A DNA stretch of 41,188 bases from an uncultured bacterium (GCA_903928495.1 CAIYQZ010000054.1:1-41188); one strand, 5' to 3'; shown: positions 8,099 to 15,992, counted from the first letter of the stretch. A program made the numbers and translations. Notes: generated from the letters alone by a model not told the origin.

Positions 8099-8809
8099 TC
8101 AGCGCCGCAGGCGGTAGGGTTCTTCAAAGTCGAGAAAGTCGTGTTCGGCCAATGCGCCTGCCATCCATTGCTGGACACCGGCCAAGGCACACACGGCGTC
8201 CATATAGGCGGCCACCGCAGGCGGCACGGGCACAGCGTAGGTTTTCAGCCGCATCACCACAGGGGCAAAGTAGGCATCGGCCACGGTGAAGTTGCCAAAC
8301 AGCAAGGGACCACCATGTTCCGCGAGCAGGCTTTCCCACAGGGTGCACAGGCGGTTGAGTTCCGCGCGGACGGCGGGCTTGTCACGCAGCACGAGTTCGC
8401 CAACGTCGGGCAACGATGCCTCGATGTTCATGGGAAAGTGACTGCGCAGCGCCCCAAAGCCGCTGTGCATGTCGGCGCAGGCGCTGCGTGCCCTTGCTCG
8501 CGCGGGCACAGTGCTGGGCCACAGTTGCTTGTCGGGAAAAGACTCGGCTACGTACTCGGCAATGGCCAGCGTGTCCCACACTGCCAGGGGCTGACCTGAG
8601 GCGCTGAGGTGAGCGTTGTCCAGCAGCACGGGCACTTTGCCCACGGGGTTGACCGCATCCACCGCCTGGCGGAAGTGCGAACCCGCATCGAACGAGTCGA
8701 ACCGCACCATGTGCTCGGTGAAGGGAATGCCTGCTTGCGTCAGCAACACCCAGGGGCGCATGGACCAGGACGAGTAGTTTTTGTTGCCGATCAGCAGGGT
8801 GAGGGACAT
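8099..8809 (-). CDS. Glutathione S-transferase family protein
   Basis: Cytosolic GST-fold protein of 236 residues. The N-terminal thioredoxin-like domain runs from LTLLIGNKNYSSWSMRPWVL through NPVGKVPVLL (cis-Pro loop) and ends with DTLAIAEYVAE, where the Asp/Thr pair stands at the usual glutathione gamma-glutamyl site. An all-helical C-terminal domain follows, with FTVADAYFAPVVMRL. The candidate catalytic residue is Ser in NYSSWS, as in many bacterial GSTs of this type. The substrate cannot be read from sequence. The start is 22 nt after the stop of the CsoR/FrmR-type repressor, so the two are probably co-transcribed, which hints at thiol or electrophile handling (inference). Confidence 0.9.
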   Translation of the reverse strand: MSLTLLIGNKNYSSWSMRPWVLLTQAGIPFTEHMVRFDSFDAGSHFRQAVDAVNPVGKVPVLLDNAHLSASGQPLAVWDTLAIAEYVAESFPDKQLWPSTVPARARARSACADMHSGFGALRSHFPMNIEASLPDVGELVLRDKPAVRAELNRLCTLWESLLAEHGGPLLFGNFTVADAYFAPVVMRLKTYAVPVPPAVAAYMDAVCALAGVQQWMAGALAEHDFLDFEEPYRLRR

Positions 8810-8831
8810 GTCTGGCCTTTCAAAGTGGGTT

Positions 8832-9170
8832 TCAGGCGTATTTCTCGAGTATGCGGGTAGAGCGTTCGACCTCGCGGAACGTCTCCACCTCTGACTCAGA
8901 AGATGTGACCGCTTCCATGACGGTGCACGCCATCATGCGGTAAAAGGTTTTTTCCATGGCTTTGCGGGCGGCAGACATTTGCTGCGCCACGTCTTCGCAG
9001 GGGCGACCACTTTCCACCATGTCGATGAGTCCGCGCACCTGTCCTTCGATGCGTTTGAGGCGGTTGACCACGTCACGCTGGTGTTCGGTGCGGTAGGCCG
9101 ATGGCGCACCGGGCTTTTCGCAAGCACTGGGCGCGGATGTGGCGGCAGAAGCGGCTTTGGATGTGGCCAT
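8832..9170 (-). CDS. CsoR/FrmR-family transcriptional repressor, atypical ligand residues
   Basis: Small all-helical DNA-binding repressor of the DUF156 family, 112 residues with the ATG at 9170. An earlier in-frame start at 9236 would add a tail running through the upstream region. The core runs from HQRDVVNRLKRIEGQVRGL (30-48) through CEDVAQQMSAARKAMEK (58-74) to YRMMACTVMEAV (77-88). Family members normally sense Cu(I), Ni/Co, formaldehyde or persulfide through a Cys-His-Cys or Cys-Cys set. Here Cys58 matches the first ligand, but the expected His position is Thr83 and the expected second Cys position is Ala87; an extra Cys82 lies one residue before. The ligand is therefore uncertain. A palindrome about 100 nt upstream is a likely operator. 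The glutathione transferase-like gene follows after 22 nt. Confidence 0.88.
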   Translation of the reverse strand: MATSKAASAATSAPSACEKPGAPSAYRTEHQRDVVNRLKRIEGQVRGLIDMVESGRPCEDVAQQMSAARKAMEKTFYRMMACTVMEAVTSSESEVETFREVERSTRILEKYA

Positions 9171-9271
9171 GTCATTTCCTGTGGTTGAAACACAACTGTC
9201 AAGTGTGCCAAAAAAGAGGGATTGAAACGCCATCAAACCTCGGTTAGGCGTTGATTTCCAGGGATAAAACC

Positions 9272-9287
9272 CTACCCCCTAGGGTAG
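9272..9287. promoter_or_regulatory. Likely CsoR/CstR-type operator palindrome
   Basis: CTACCC-CCTA-GGGTAG is a perfect 6-bp inverted repeat around a 4-bp centre. G/C-tract palindromes flanked by TA are the known operator style of the CsoR/CstR/RcnR family. It sits between the divergent repressor gene (start 9170) and the DUF302-like lipoprotein gene (start 9390), so one site could control both directions. I could not place convincing -35/-10 boxes around it. Confidence 0.65.
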
Positions 9288-9389
9288 ATACCGATGCCCC
9301 GTGAGGCCCGGGAGGGATAAGGTTCAGGTGTTGGAATTTGATTTTTGTCAAAGCCAAACCACTCACAACACACCCCGGAAGGACTCCCC

Positions 9390-9962
9390 ATGAATTTCCT
9401 GAAAACCGCCTCTGTGGTGGCTGCCCTCGCTGCCACCCTCCTGACCACGGGCTGCGGCACCGTAGCCACCATTGGCAAGCTTGAAGATGGCGCTGGCGGC
9501 GAAGCCTCGCGCATGTGGGACCGCTGGGTGGAAGCCGAAGGCGACATCGCCGTGGCCACCACCTGGGAGCGCAAGGTCAAGGCCGGCGTGTCGGCCAAAG
9601 ACGTGGAAGAAATTTTGAAGATGGTGGCCGTGGAGCGCAACATGCGTGACGTGGGTGTGTTGCCCCTGTCCAAGGAACTGGAAGCCCGCTCCGGCAAAAA
9701 AGAAAAAATCCTGACCGTTTACTCGTACTGCAGCCCCGCCACGGCACGCAAGATGGTGGATTTCAGCCCCCACATGGCTGCTTACCTGCCTTGCCGCATC
9801 TCCATGGTCGAGAAGGACGATGGCCTGTGGCTCTACACACTGAACATGGACATGATGGTGAAGATGGGTCGCAAGCTGCCCTCTCCCCTTAAGGAAGAGG
9901 CCATGGCCGTGCGCAACACCATCTGGGAAATGATGGAGCGCGCCTCCAAGGGTGAATACTGA
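9390..9962 (+). CDS. Lipoprotein, DUF302-like
   Basis: Predicted lipoprotein of 190 residues with a signal peptide ending in LLTTGC, giving lipidated Cys22. The ATG at 9390 is chosen because GGAAGGA lies at 9377-9383 and the signal peptide begins there; an in-frame ATG at 9345 would put 15 residues before it. The mature part (KILTVYSYCSPATARKMV, then YLPCRISMVEKDDGLW and NTIWEMMERASKG) resembles the DUF302 family as I remember it, whose biochemical role is unsettled. Two cysteines remain in the mature protein (YSYCSP and YLPCRI). It lies downstream of the CsoR-type palindrome and 83 nt before the FadL-type gene, so the two may be co-transcribed. Confidence 0.75.
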   Translation: MNFLKTASVVAALAATLLTTGCGTVATIGKLEDGAGGEASRMWDRWVEAEGDIAVATTWERKVKAGVSAKDVEEILKMVAVERNMRDVGVLPLSKELEARSGKKEKILTVYSYCSPATARKMVDFSPHMAAYLPCRISMVEKDDGLWLYTLNMDMMVKMGRKLPSPLKEEAMAVRNTIWEMMERASKGEY

Positions 9963-10045
9963 TTCTTTGCCATGCCCGGGCCACCACACTCGGCTGTGCC
10001 CGGTCTCGACACCACCACACAATCCATAAACCACGAGGAGATTTC

Positions 10046-11368
10046 ATGCGTTCATTCAAATCCACACCCCTGCGCGCCGCGCTTGCCTTGGCACTGGGAG
10101 GTGCCTTGCTGCCAGCCGCTCACGCCACCAACGGGTACTTTCCCCATGGTTTTGGCATCAAGGCAGAGGGCATGGGCGGTGCTGCCATTGCCACTGCCAA
10201 TGACGCATTCGCGGGCGTGAACAATCCGGCTGCGGCCGTGTTTGCCGGCAGCCGCATGGAGCTGGGCGGGTCTTTGTTCAGCCCCAAGCGCAGCATGAGC
10301 CGCACCAATGTGCCAGCGGCTTTCGGCCCTGCGTTCAGCGCCAACGAAAACAGCGATCGCAACCTGTTCCTCATTCCAGAGTTTGGTTACAACGCCGTGC
10401 TGTCTGACAAGCTGGCTGTGGGTCTGACCGTGTACGGCAACGGTGGCATGAACAGCACCTACCCAGGTGGCAACACCATTTGCCCCAACCCCACCAACGG
10501 TCAGCCCATGATGGGCCTGAACCCGCTGTGTGGTCAGGGCAAGCTGGGTGTCGATCTGATGCAGTTGATTGTGGCCCCCACTGTGGCTTACAAATTTGCG
10601 CCCAATCACTCGGTGGGTGTGAGCCCGTTGTTTGTGCTGCAGCGATTTGAAGCGTACGGAACGCAGGGCTTCTCCGGGCAGTCTGCCGCCCCCAACGCAT
10701 TGGGCAACAACGGCAAGGACAGCAGCACAGGCGTGGGTGTCCGATTGGGCTACATGGGCAAGTTGTCTGACACCGTGTCTGTCGGTGCGTCGTACTCTCC
10801 CGAAATCAGCATGAAGCGCTTTGACAAGTACGCCGGATTGTTTGCCGAGCAAGGCAAATTCAATATCCCGGCCAACTACGGTGTCGGTGCGGCTTTCCAG
10901 GTGACACCTGCAGTGCAATTGGCCGTGGACTACACCCGCATCAATTACAGCAAGGTGCCTTCGATTGGCAACTCGGCCATGTCCATGTCCCCCATGGGGT
11001 CTGATGCAGGTGGCGGCTTTGGCTGGAGCGATGTTGAAACAATCAAGGTCGGGGTGCAATGGCAGATGAACCCCAAGACGACCCTGCGTTTTGGTATCAA
11101 CCGTGGCACAAACCCAGTGACTGGTGCCAACATCACCCCCAACATCTTGGCTCCTGGCGTGATGAAAACGCACCTGACCATGGGTGGCACCTACAACCTC
11201 AGCCCCAAGTCTGAATTGAGCTGGATGCTGGCTTACGCACCAAAGGTCAGCGTCACAGGTGGTTCTCTGTTCAACATGCAGCCAGGCATGCCACCCGGTA
11301 CCAACATGCAAGAAACGGTCAGCATGAAGCAAACCATCATCGGTGTGCAGTACGGCTGGAAGTTCTGA
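10046..11368 (+). CDS. Outer-membrane channel, FadL/TodX (OMPP1) family
   Basis: Outer-membrane beta-barrel for hydrophobic compounds, 440 residues, the usual FadL length. The signal peptide MRSFKSTPLRAALALALGG is cleaved after AHA. The mature protein starts TNGYFPHGFGIKAEGMGG, the N-terminal hatch typical of the family, followed by the conserved AFAGVNNPAA. The C-terminus IIGVQYGWKF ends in Phe, as expected for BAM-assembled barrels. GAGGAG stands 5 nt before the ATG. The cargo (fatty acid, aromatic or other lipophile) cannot be read from sequence. The neighbouring lipoprotein and upstream palindrome suggest control by the CsoR-type repressor (inference). A strong terminator follows 25 nt after the stop. 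Confidence 0.9.
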   Translation: MRSFKSTPLRAALALALGGALLPAAHATNGYFPHGFGIKAEGMGGAAIATANDAFAGVNNPAAAVFAGSRMELGGSLFSPKRSMSRTNVPAAFGPAFSANENSDRNLFLIPEFGYNAVLSDKLAVGLTVYGNGGMNSTYPGGNTICPNPTNGQPMMGLNPLCGQGKLGVDLMQLIVAPTVAYKFAPNHSVGVSPLFVLQRFEAYGTQGFSGQSAAPNALGNNGKDSSTGVGVRLGYMGKLSDTVSVGASYSPEISMKRFDKYAGLFAEQGKFNIPANYGVGAAFQVTPAVQLAVDYTRINYSKVPSIGNSAMSMSPMGSDAGGGFGWSDVETIKVGVQWQMNPKTTLRFGINRGTNPVTGANITPNILAPGVMKTHLTMGGTYNLSPKSELSWMLAYAPKVSVTGGSLFNMQPGMPPGTNMQETVSMKQTIIGVQYGWKF

Positions 11369-11393
11369 CCGTCAGCCCTGGTTTCCAAGGTTG

Positions 11394-11426
11394 AAAGGCC
11401 GCGCCATGAGGCGCGGCCTTTTTTTG
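11394..11426 (+). terminator. Rho-independent terminator after the FadL-type gene
   Basis: Perfect 10-bp stem AGGCCGCGCC / GGCGCGGCCT with loop ATGA (11396-11419), followed by eight T residues. It lies between the convergent FadL-type gene and the response regulator gene. Confidence 0.93.
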
Positions 11427-11467
11427 TTTGATGCTCCCTGATGGCGACGATCGCCAACGATTGGGGC

Positions 11468-12163
11468 TCAGTGCTCAGCTTCCAACCTGTAACCGACACC
11501 GTAGACCGACGTGATGGCCACTTGTGTCGCACCTGCCTGCTCCAGTTTGCGTCGGATGTTCTTCACATGACTGTCAACGGCTCGGTCACTCACGTCGCGC
11601 AAGTCGTGGTGCAAGTGATCCAGCAGCTTGGATCGAGGAAACACGTGCCCTGGGCGTGACAGCAGCATGGCCAGCAGACGGTATTCCACTGGCGTGAGTG
11701 GCAGCGCAGTGGTCTTCCAATCGATCGCCTGACGCTCCGCGCTGACCAGCAGACCACCTGTTCGTGCGCTGTCGGCGAGATGTCCTTGTGCTCTGCGCAA
11801 AAGCGCCTTGATGCGCGTCACCACCTCGCGTGGGCTGAAAGGCTTGCAAATGTAGTCGTCTGCCCCGGTGTCCAGCCCAAGCAGGCGGTCGACTTCGTCC
11901 ACCCGAGCGGTCACCATGATGATGGGCACAGCAGAGAAATTGCGTACCTCGCGGCACACCGCCAGACCGTCCATACCGGGCAACATCAGGTCCAGCAGCA
12001 CCAGCGCTGGGTTGTGAGCGCGGATGGCTTGCAAGGCGGCCAACCCGTTGTTGCAAATGTGGGTGGTGTGGCCGTGCACGTGCAGGTAATTGGCGAGCAT
12101 GTCGGCAATCTTGGCGTCGTCTTCGACGATCAGCACCAGGCCTGTGGCGGGGCGACCGATCAT
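11468..12163 (-). CDS. OmpR-family response regulator, BaeR-like
   Basis: DNA-binding response regulator of 231 residues. The receiver domain has VLIVEDDAKIADML, phospho-acceptor Asp in LVLLDLMLPGMDG, and Lys in DDYICKPFSPRE. The winged helix at the C-terminus carries LTPVEYRLLAMLLSRPG and VDSHVKNIRRKLEQAG, ending with the usual YGVGYRLE. The gene overlaps the upstream sensor kinase by 4 nt (ATGA), a classic coupled pair. The overall pattern is closest to BaeR-type regulators of envelope stress and efflux, but no efflux genes are adjacent. The gene directly upstream of the pair encodes a di-haem peroxidase. Confidence 0.92.
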   Translation of the reverse strand: MIGRPATGLVLIVEDDAKIADMLANYLHVHGHTTHICNNGLAALQAIRAHNPALVLLDLMLPGMDGLAVCREVRNFSAVPIIMVTARVDEVDRLLGLDTGADDYICKPFSPREVVTRIKALLRRAQGHLADSARTGGLLVSAERQAIDWKTTALPLTPVEYRLLAMLLSRPGHVFPRSKLLDHLHHDLRDVSDRAVDSHVKNIRRKLEQAGATQVAITSVYGVGYRLEAEH

Positions 12164-13671
12164 GTCGAATCCTTCCGCAGTTCACAGGCCCTCAGCGGCA
12201 CCCGAACGCTGACGCGCAGTCCACCCAACTCTGACGCAATGGCCTCCACGGTGCCACCGTGTGCCTGGACCATGGTGCGCACGATGGTCAGGCCCAGGCC
12301 ACTGCTGTGGACCTGGTCAGTACCCCCGTTGGAAGTGCTGCGCTGGCGGGACCTGTCCGCCCTGAACAAGGGTTCAAACAGTTGGGGCATGTCACTTGCC
12401 GACACGCCGGGCGCTGAGTCGTCCACCGTCAGCACCAGCAACTTGTCTTGTACGTGCCATTCCACCCGCACACGCCCAGGGGCTTGTGTGTAGCGCAGGC
12501 TGTTTGTCAGCAGATTGGCAAGCACCTGCTCCATGCGGCCAAAGTCCCAATGAACGGTCAGCGGTTGCGAGCTGTGGGCAGGGTATTCGATCGTCAGGCC
12601 CATGCGCGTGGCCTGTGGTTCAAAACGCCGCACCACCGCCTGCAGACAGGCCTGCGCATCACCATCGCGAAAATCGCAGGGCAGGCCGCCCATATCGGCC
12701 ACCGACAGGGTGTGCAAATCGTTGACCAGGCGGGTGAGTTGCATCACCTCGTCTCGCAGGCTGGCCATTACCTCACGGGTGGGCTCGCGTGCACCATCTT
12801 CTATGGATTCCAGCTCTCCCCGCAACACCGCCAGCGGCGTGCGCAGTTCGTGGCTGATCTGTGCAATCCAGCTGCGACGGGCATGTTCCAGTCGTGCCAG
12901 CTCGCTCATCATGGTGTTGACGTCTCGTGTCAGTTCGGCAATTTCCTGCGCTCCGGCGGGTTCCAGCGTGTGCGTGCGCTGGCCACGGGCAATGCTGCGG
13001 CTGGCCAGTTGCAGGGCTTGCAACGGGCGGCTCCACAGGCCCGCCACCCACCAAGCCACCAGCATCGACAACATCACCGTTCCCAGGCCGATGAAGGCCA
13101 GTCCGGTATATTGACGTTGCAAGAACCGCAGATCAAGCGTGTCAGGCTCGGGCTCGGCAGTCAGCTCCACAAACCCCACTTCTTGGCCATTGACCTTGAT
13201 GGCACGTGTGGTGATGCGCGCATGTTTCGGGGGTCTTCGGCCCGCCAGCCATTCCCCTGCGGCATTGCGGATGACGACTCGGTCGCGCAACGCCGCGCCA
13301 GCACCAGGCGGCGGTGGGGGCTGGTAGCGACCGGGTGGCCCTGGCGGACCCGGTGGTCCACGCGGACCGGGTGCCTCAGCAAAACCAGGCGGCGGACGGT
13401 TGGGGCGCGGGCTGCGCCCGTCGAATTCATCCATGAGCCTGCGCATCGATTCGCGCTCGTCGGTCGTGAGCCAGGCAAAGGATGGATCCTGGGCCGCACG
13501 GCGCTCGACGATTTGAACCAGGCGCATCAGTTGTTCGTCGTCGCGCTGGCGTAAATAGTCCACAAACCCGGTTTGCAGGTTCCAGACCGTCAGCCCTCCC
13601 ACCACCAGCACCGCCAGAATGACGGAGCAGGCAATCAGCAAAGACAACTGGTGGGCAATGCGCAAACGCAT
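12160..13671 (-). CDS. Sensor histidine kinase, BaeS-like, with collagen-like Pro/Gly insert
   Basis: Inner-membrane histidine kinase of 503 residues with its start at MRLRIAHQLSLL (13671); an earlier in-frame ATG would add residues before the first helix. The first helix is at about 10-31, and the exported region includes a run of Gly-Pro-Pro and poly-Pro repeats at about residues 85-125 (GPPGPPGPPG, YQPPPPPG). A second helix is at about 195-215, then HAMP, HisKA with His in WIAQISHELRTPLA, and the ATPase domain with LANLLTNSLRYT, DDSAPGVS and GLGLTIV. The collagen-like insert is not normal for BaeS, and its function is unknown. The start lies 22 nt after the stop of the di-haem peroxidase gene, suggesting co-transcription. 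Confidence 0.9.
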   Translation of the reverse strand: MRLRIAHQLSLLIACSVILAVLVVGGLTVWNLQTGFVDYLRQRDDEQLMRLVQIVERRAAQDPSFAWLTTDERESMRRLMDEFDGRSPRPNRPPPGFAEAPGPRGPPGPPGPPGRYQPPPPPGAGAALRDRVVIRNAAGEWLAGRRPPKHARITTRAIKVNGQEVGFVELTAEPEPDTLDLRFLQRQYTGLAFIGLGTVMLSMLVAWWVAGLWSRPLQALQLASRSIARGQRTHTLEPAGAQEIAELTRDVNTMMSELARLEHARRSWIAQISHELRTPLAVLRGELESIEDGAREPTREVMASLRDEVMQLTRLVNDLHTLSVADMGGLPCDFRDGDAQACLQAVVRRFEPQATRMGLTIEYPAHSSQPLTVHWDFGRMEQVLANLLTNSLRYTQAPGRVRVEWHVQDKLLVLTVDDSAPGVSASDMPQLFEPLFRADRSRQRSTSNGGTDQVHSSGLGLTIVRTMVQAHGGTVEAIASELGGLRVSVRVPLRACELRKDST

Positions 13672-13693
13672 GGCGGCAATGGTAGTGCGGCGC

Positions 13694-14953
13694 TTACCTT
13701 GCGGGCGCAGGGCCTTGCGTTGGCACGAAGCCATCGCTCAGGGTGTGCAGAAACGCCACCACATCGTCCACTTCCGTGTCGGTCAGGGCCGGGCCCTCGA
13801 TGGCCGCCCTGTTGAACGGGGCCTTGGTCACTTCAAGGTTCGCCAGAAATGGCGCAGGCAAGTCATTGGGCACACCTGACGCCCCGTACCAGCGCGTGGG
13901 GTTGCTGTTGCGGGTGGCGTAGAAACTTACCACGTCGCGCAGGCTGGTGAATACCCCGTTGTGCATGTATGCACGGCGCTCGGCCACATTGCGCAGCGTG
14001 GGCATGCGGAACTGGCCGCAAAACTGCTCTGCCCGCGTACCGGGCACCACTGATGTTGGCAGCACCGGAGCCGAGCGGTCCGGGCCGCACAGGCCCAGGT
14101 CAAAAAATGCCGGGTCGGCATTGGCGGGTATGGCCGTGTTTCGCGGCACGCCGGTGGCGTAGTAGGTGAACTCTGAAAACGGTGAATCGATCGGGTTGCC
14201 GCTGGTCGGGTTCATCAGGTGGCAGCCTGCGCAGTTGGCACGCAGGGGGTCTTGAAACAGGGCCATCCCCCGCGACTCTGCGGGGGTGAGGGTGGCTTGT
14301 CCCCGAACCATGGCGTCGTACTTGGAGTTGAAGGGCTGCAGCGCACCCAGCTCGAAAGCCGCAATGGCCACGCCCATCTGTGTGAACGCAGCATCGGGGG
14401 TGTCAAAAATGTTGGCCCCAAACTCGCGCCTGAAATCGTTGGCATACGTGCTGGCAGCCACCTTGGCCACCACCGCCTGGGCGTTGGGGTTGTTCATTTC
14501 CAGCGGGTTCAGGAAGGGGGCCAGCGCTTGCACGGCCAGGGTGTCGGCGCGTCCATCCCAAAAGTGGCCGCCCACGGCTTCGGTTTTGCCATCGGCTGTG
14601 ATGAACCCGAAGGCGGGCACCAACCCCTGGTAGGCGTTGGTCATGGCATTGCGAATGCCCAGCACGCCAGGCTGGCTGCCAAGTGCCACGCCAATGCGCG
14701 AGCCGTTGTTGCCTGCAAAGCCCTGGTCGGGTTGATGGCAGGCCACACAGGCCGTGCCTCGTGGCTCCGACAGGTTGCGATCGCTGAAAATTTGCCGTCC
14801 CAACTGGCTGAGCCTGTTTTGGCGGGCTTCGGCTGTTTCCGTGGGGGTGGACACCGCCCCACTGTCGGTGGGGGAGCTGTCTCCGCCTCCGCATGCGATC
14901 AATGCTCGGGCGGCGACGACCGAAAGGGTCAAAGGCTTGAAGAGGGGGAACAT
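13694..14953 (-). CDS. Di-haem cytochrome c peroxidase / MauG-family lipoprotein
   Basis: Periplasmic di-haem protein of 419 residues anchored as a lipoprotein: the signal peptide ends ARALIAC, giving the lipidated Cys, followed by GGGDSSP. Two haem c sites are visible, CVACH (in the first third) and CAGCH (in the middle). HNGVFTSLRDVVSFYAT near the C-terminus is typical of bacterial CcpA/MauG-type enzymes. The start at MFPLFKPL (14953) is supported by AAGGAG six bases upstream; an in-frame ATG at 14998 lies before the hairpin. Family members reduce peroxide or oxidise protein side chains; which applies here is open. The ribosome-binding site lies inside a stem (see the hairpin entry). The sensor and regulator genes follow at once, so peroxide or redox signalling is plausible. 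Confidence 0.88.
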   Translation of the reverse strand: MFPLFKPLTLSVVAARALIACGGGDSSPTDSGAVSTPTETAEARQNRLSQLGRQIFSDRNLSEPRGTACVACHQPDQGFAGNNGSRIGVALGSQPGVLGIRNAMTNAYQGLVPAFGFITADGKTEAVGGHFWDGRADTLAVQALAPFLNPLEMNNPNAQAVVAKVAASTYANDFRREFGANIFDTPDAAFTQMGVAIAAFELGALQPFNSKYDAMVRGQATLTPAESRGMALFQDPLRANCAGCHLMNPTSGNPIDSPFSEFTYYATGVPRNTAIPANADPAFFDLGLCGPDRSAPVLPTSVVPGTRAEQFCGQFRMPTLRNVAERRAYMHNGVFTSLRDVVSFYATRNSNPTRWYGASGVPNDLPAPFLANLEVTKAPFNRAAIEGPALTDTEVDDVVAFLHTLSDGFVPTQGPAPAR

Positions 14954-14956
14954 GTC

Positions 14957-14987
14957 AGTCTCCTTCACGAGTGGTGAAGAGGAGACT
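14957..14987 (-). promoter_or_regulatory. Leader hairpin covering the ribosome-binding site of the di-haem peroxidase gene
   Basis: An inverted repeat pairs AGTCTCCT (14957-14964) with AGGAGACT (14980-14987) and TCAC (14965-14968) with GTGA (14974-14977), with a 5-nt loop and a 2-nt bulge. On the minus strand the AAGGAG site (14960-14965), six bases before the ATG, lies within the stem. If the transcript starts upstream of this point, the ribosome site would be masked. Confidence 0.6.
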
Positions 14988-15041
14988 GTGTTCCGCAAGT
15001 GTGGATCAAATGTGGAGGCCGCAGCCCCACGGCCCGGACCT

Positions 15042-15992
15042 TCAGCGCGGCTTGGCCCTGAACCCCAGCAAGCGGTTGCGTGGTCCGTTGCCTCCGGTCA
15101 CGCGCCCAATGTAGGTGGGCAACACAGCACGCAGGCTTGCTGGTGTGATTCCCCAGTCGCCCAGAGAGAGCATGCCGGGGCTGGCGACATTGTCGACTTC
15201 CATGGATGAGAGGTTGTCTGTGCTCATCAATGGTTCGCCCGGCATGTACTCCATGACCAGAGCCTGGAAGTAGGCCAATGCCCTTGGGAGGCCAATGACC
15301 GGCTTGGGTGTACCGGCGGCTTCGCCCGCCATTTCGGCCAGTTCCCGAAGGCTGAACACGTCAGGGCCCGTCAGTTCCACTGTCTGAGCGACGGTGGTGT
15401 TGTGCGTCAGGCTATGCACCACAGCACGGGCCACGTCTTCCACCCACACGGGCTGGAACCGCGCGTTCGCCCCTGCCAACGGAAACACGGGCAGTGCTCT
15501 CTGGAGCTTTGCAAACAGGTTCAGGAAGCGGTCGCCCGAGCCAAACACCACACTGGGCCGCAGCACAGTCAGGTCCAGGCCGGCAGACTGCAGCACCGCC
15601 TCGCCCCTGGCCTTGCTGCGCAGGTACATGGACGGTGCATCCGGCGACGCCCCCAGTGCACTGATGTGCACGATGCGTCTGACACCGCTGGCATGGCAGG
15701 CCTGCGCAATGGTGTCGGGCAGCGTGACATGCACGTTCTCGAAGCGCTTTTCGTTGCCATGCAGCACCGCCACCAGGTTAACCACCGCATCGTGCCCGGC
15801 CATGAGCCGCGTGAGTGTGGGCAAGTCGTGAATGTTGGCTTTGTGTGCAGTCAGCAACGGCAGGTGTCGAACCACGTCGGCTGTCTTCTCCAGCCGGGTG
15901 GGCACAGTTATGCGATGCCCGGCTCGCTGCAACTGTTCACACACATGGCGGCCTACGAAACCGGTGCCGCCCAGAACGAGGATGTTGGACAT
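15042..15992 (-). CDS. NAD(P)-dependent epimerase/reductase, NDUFA9-like
   Basis: Atypical short-chain dehydrogenase of 316 residues with a Rossmann fold. The N-terminal dinucleotide motif is ILVLGGTGFVGRHV, followed by HDAVVNLVAVLHG and VRRIVHISALGAS. The Tyr/Lys pair is not in the classical place: YLRSKARGEAVL keeps a Tyr and Lys close together, as in the NDUFA9/complex I-associated branch. The segment LRPSVVFGSGDRFLNLFAKL is also typical of that branch. The ATG at 15992 starts the fold properly and is preceded by GGAG on the minus strand. The true substrate is unknown. It lies 46 nt downstream of the lytic transglycosylase gene and 88 nt upstream of the peroxidase gene. Confidence 0.85.
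   Translation of the reverse strand: MSNILVLGGTGFVGRHVCEQLQRAGHRITVPTRLEKTADVVRHLPLLTAHKANIHDLPTLTRLMAGHDAVVNLVAVLHGNEKRFENVHVTLPDTIAQACHASGVRRIVHISALGASPDAPSMYLRSKARGEAVLQSAGLDLTVLRPSVVFGSGDRFLNLFAKLQRALPVFPLAGANARFQPVWVEDVARAVVHSLTHNTTVAQTVELTGPDVFSLRELAEMAGEAAGTPKPVIGLPRALAYFQALVMEYMPGEPLMSTDNLSSMEVDNVASPGMLSLGDWGITPASLRAVLPTYIGRVTGGNGPRNRLLGFRAKPR

Noticed and set aside
9963-10045. CCGGGC/GCCCGG repeat before the FadL-type gene as a terminator
   Set aside because: No T run follows, and the sequence leads straight into a good ribosome site, so I see only a weak dyad.
10052-11332. 426-codon minus-strand frame opposite the FadL-type gene
   Set aside because: The plus strand has a clear signal peptide, beta-barrel pattern, ribosome site and terminator. 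The antisense frame has no family resemblance.
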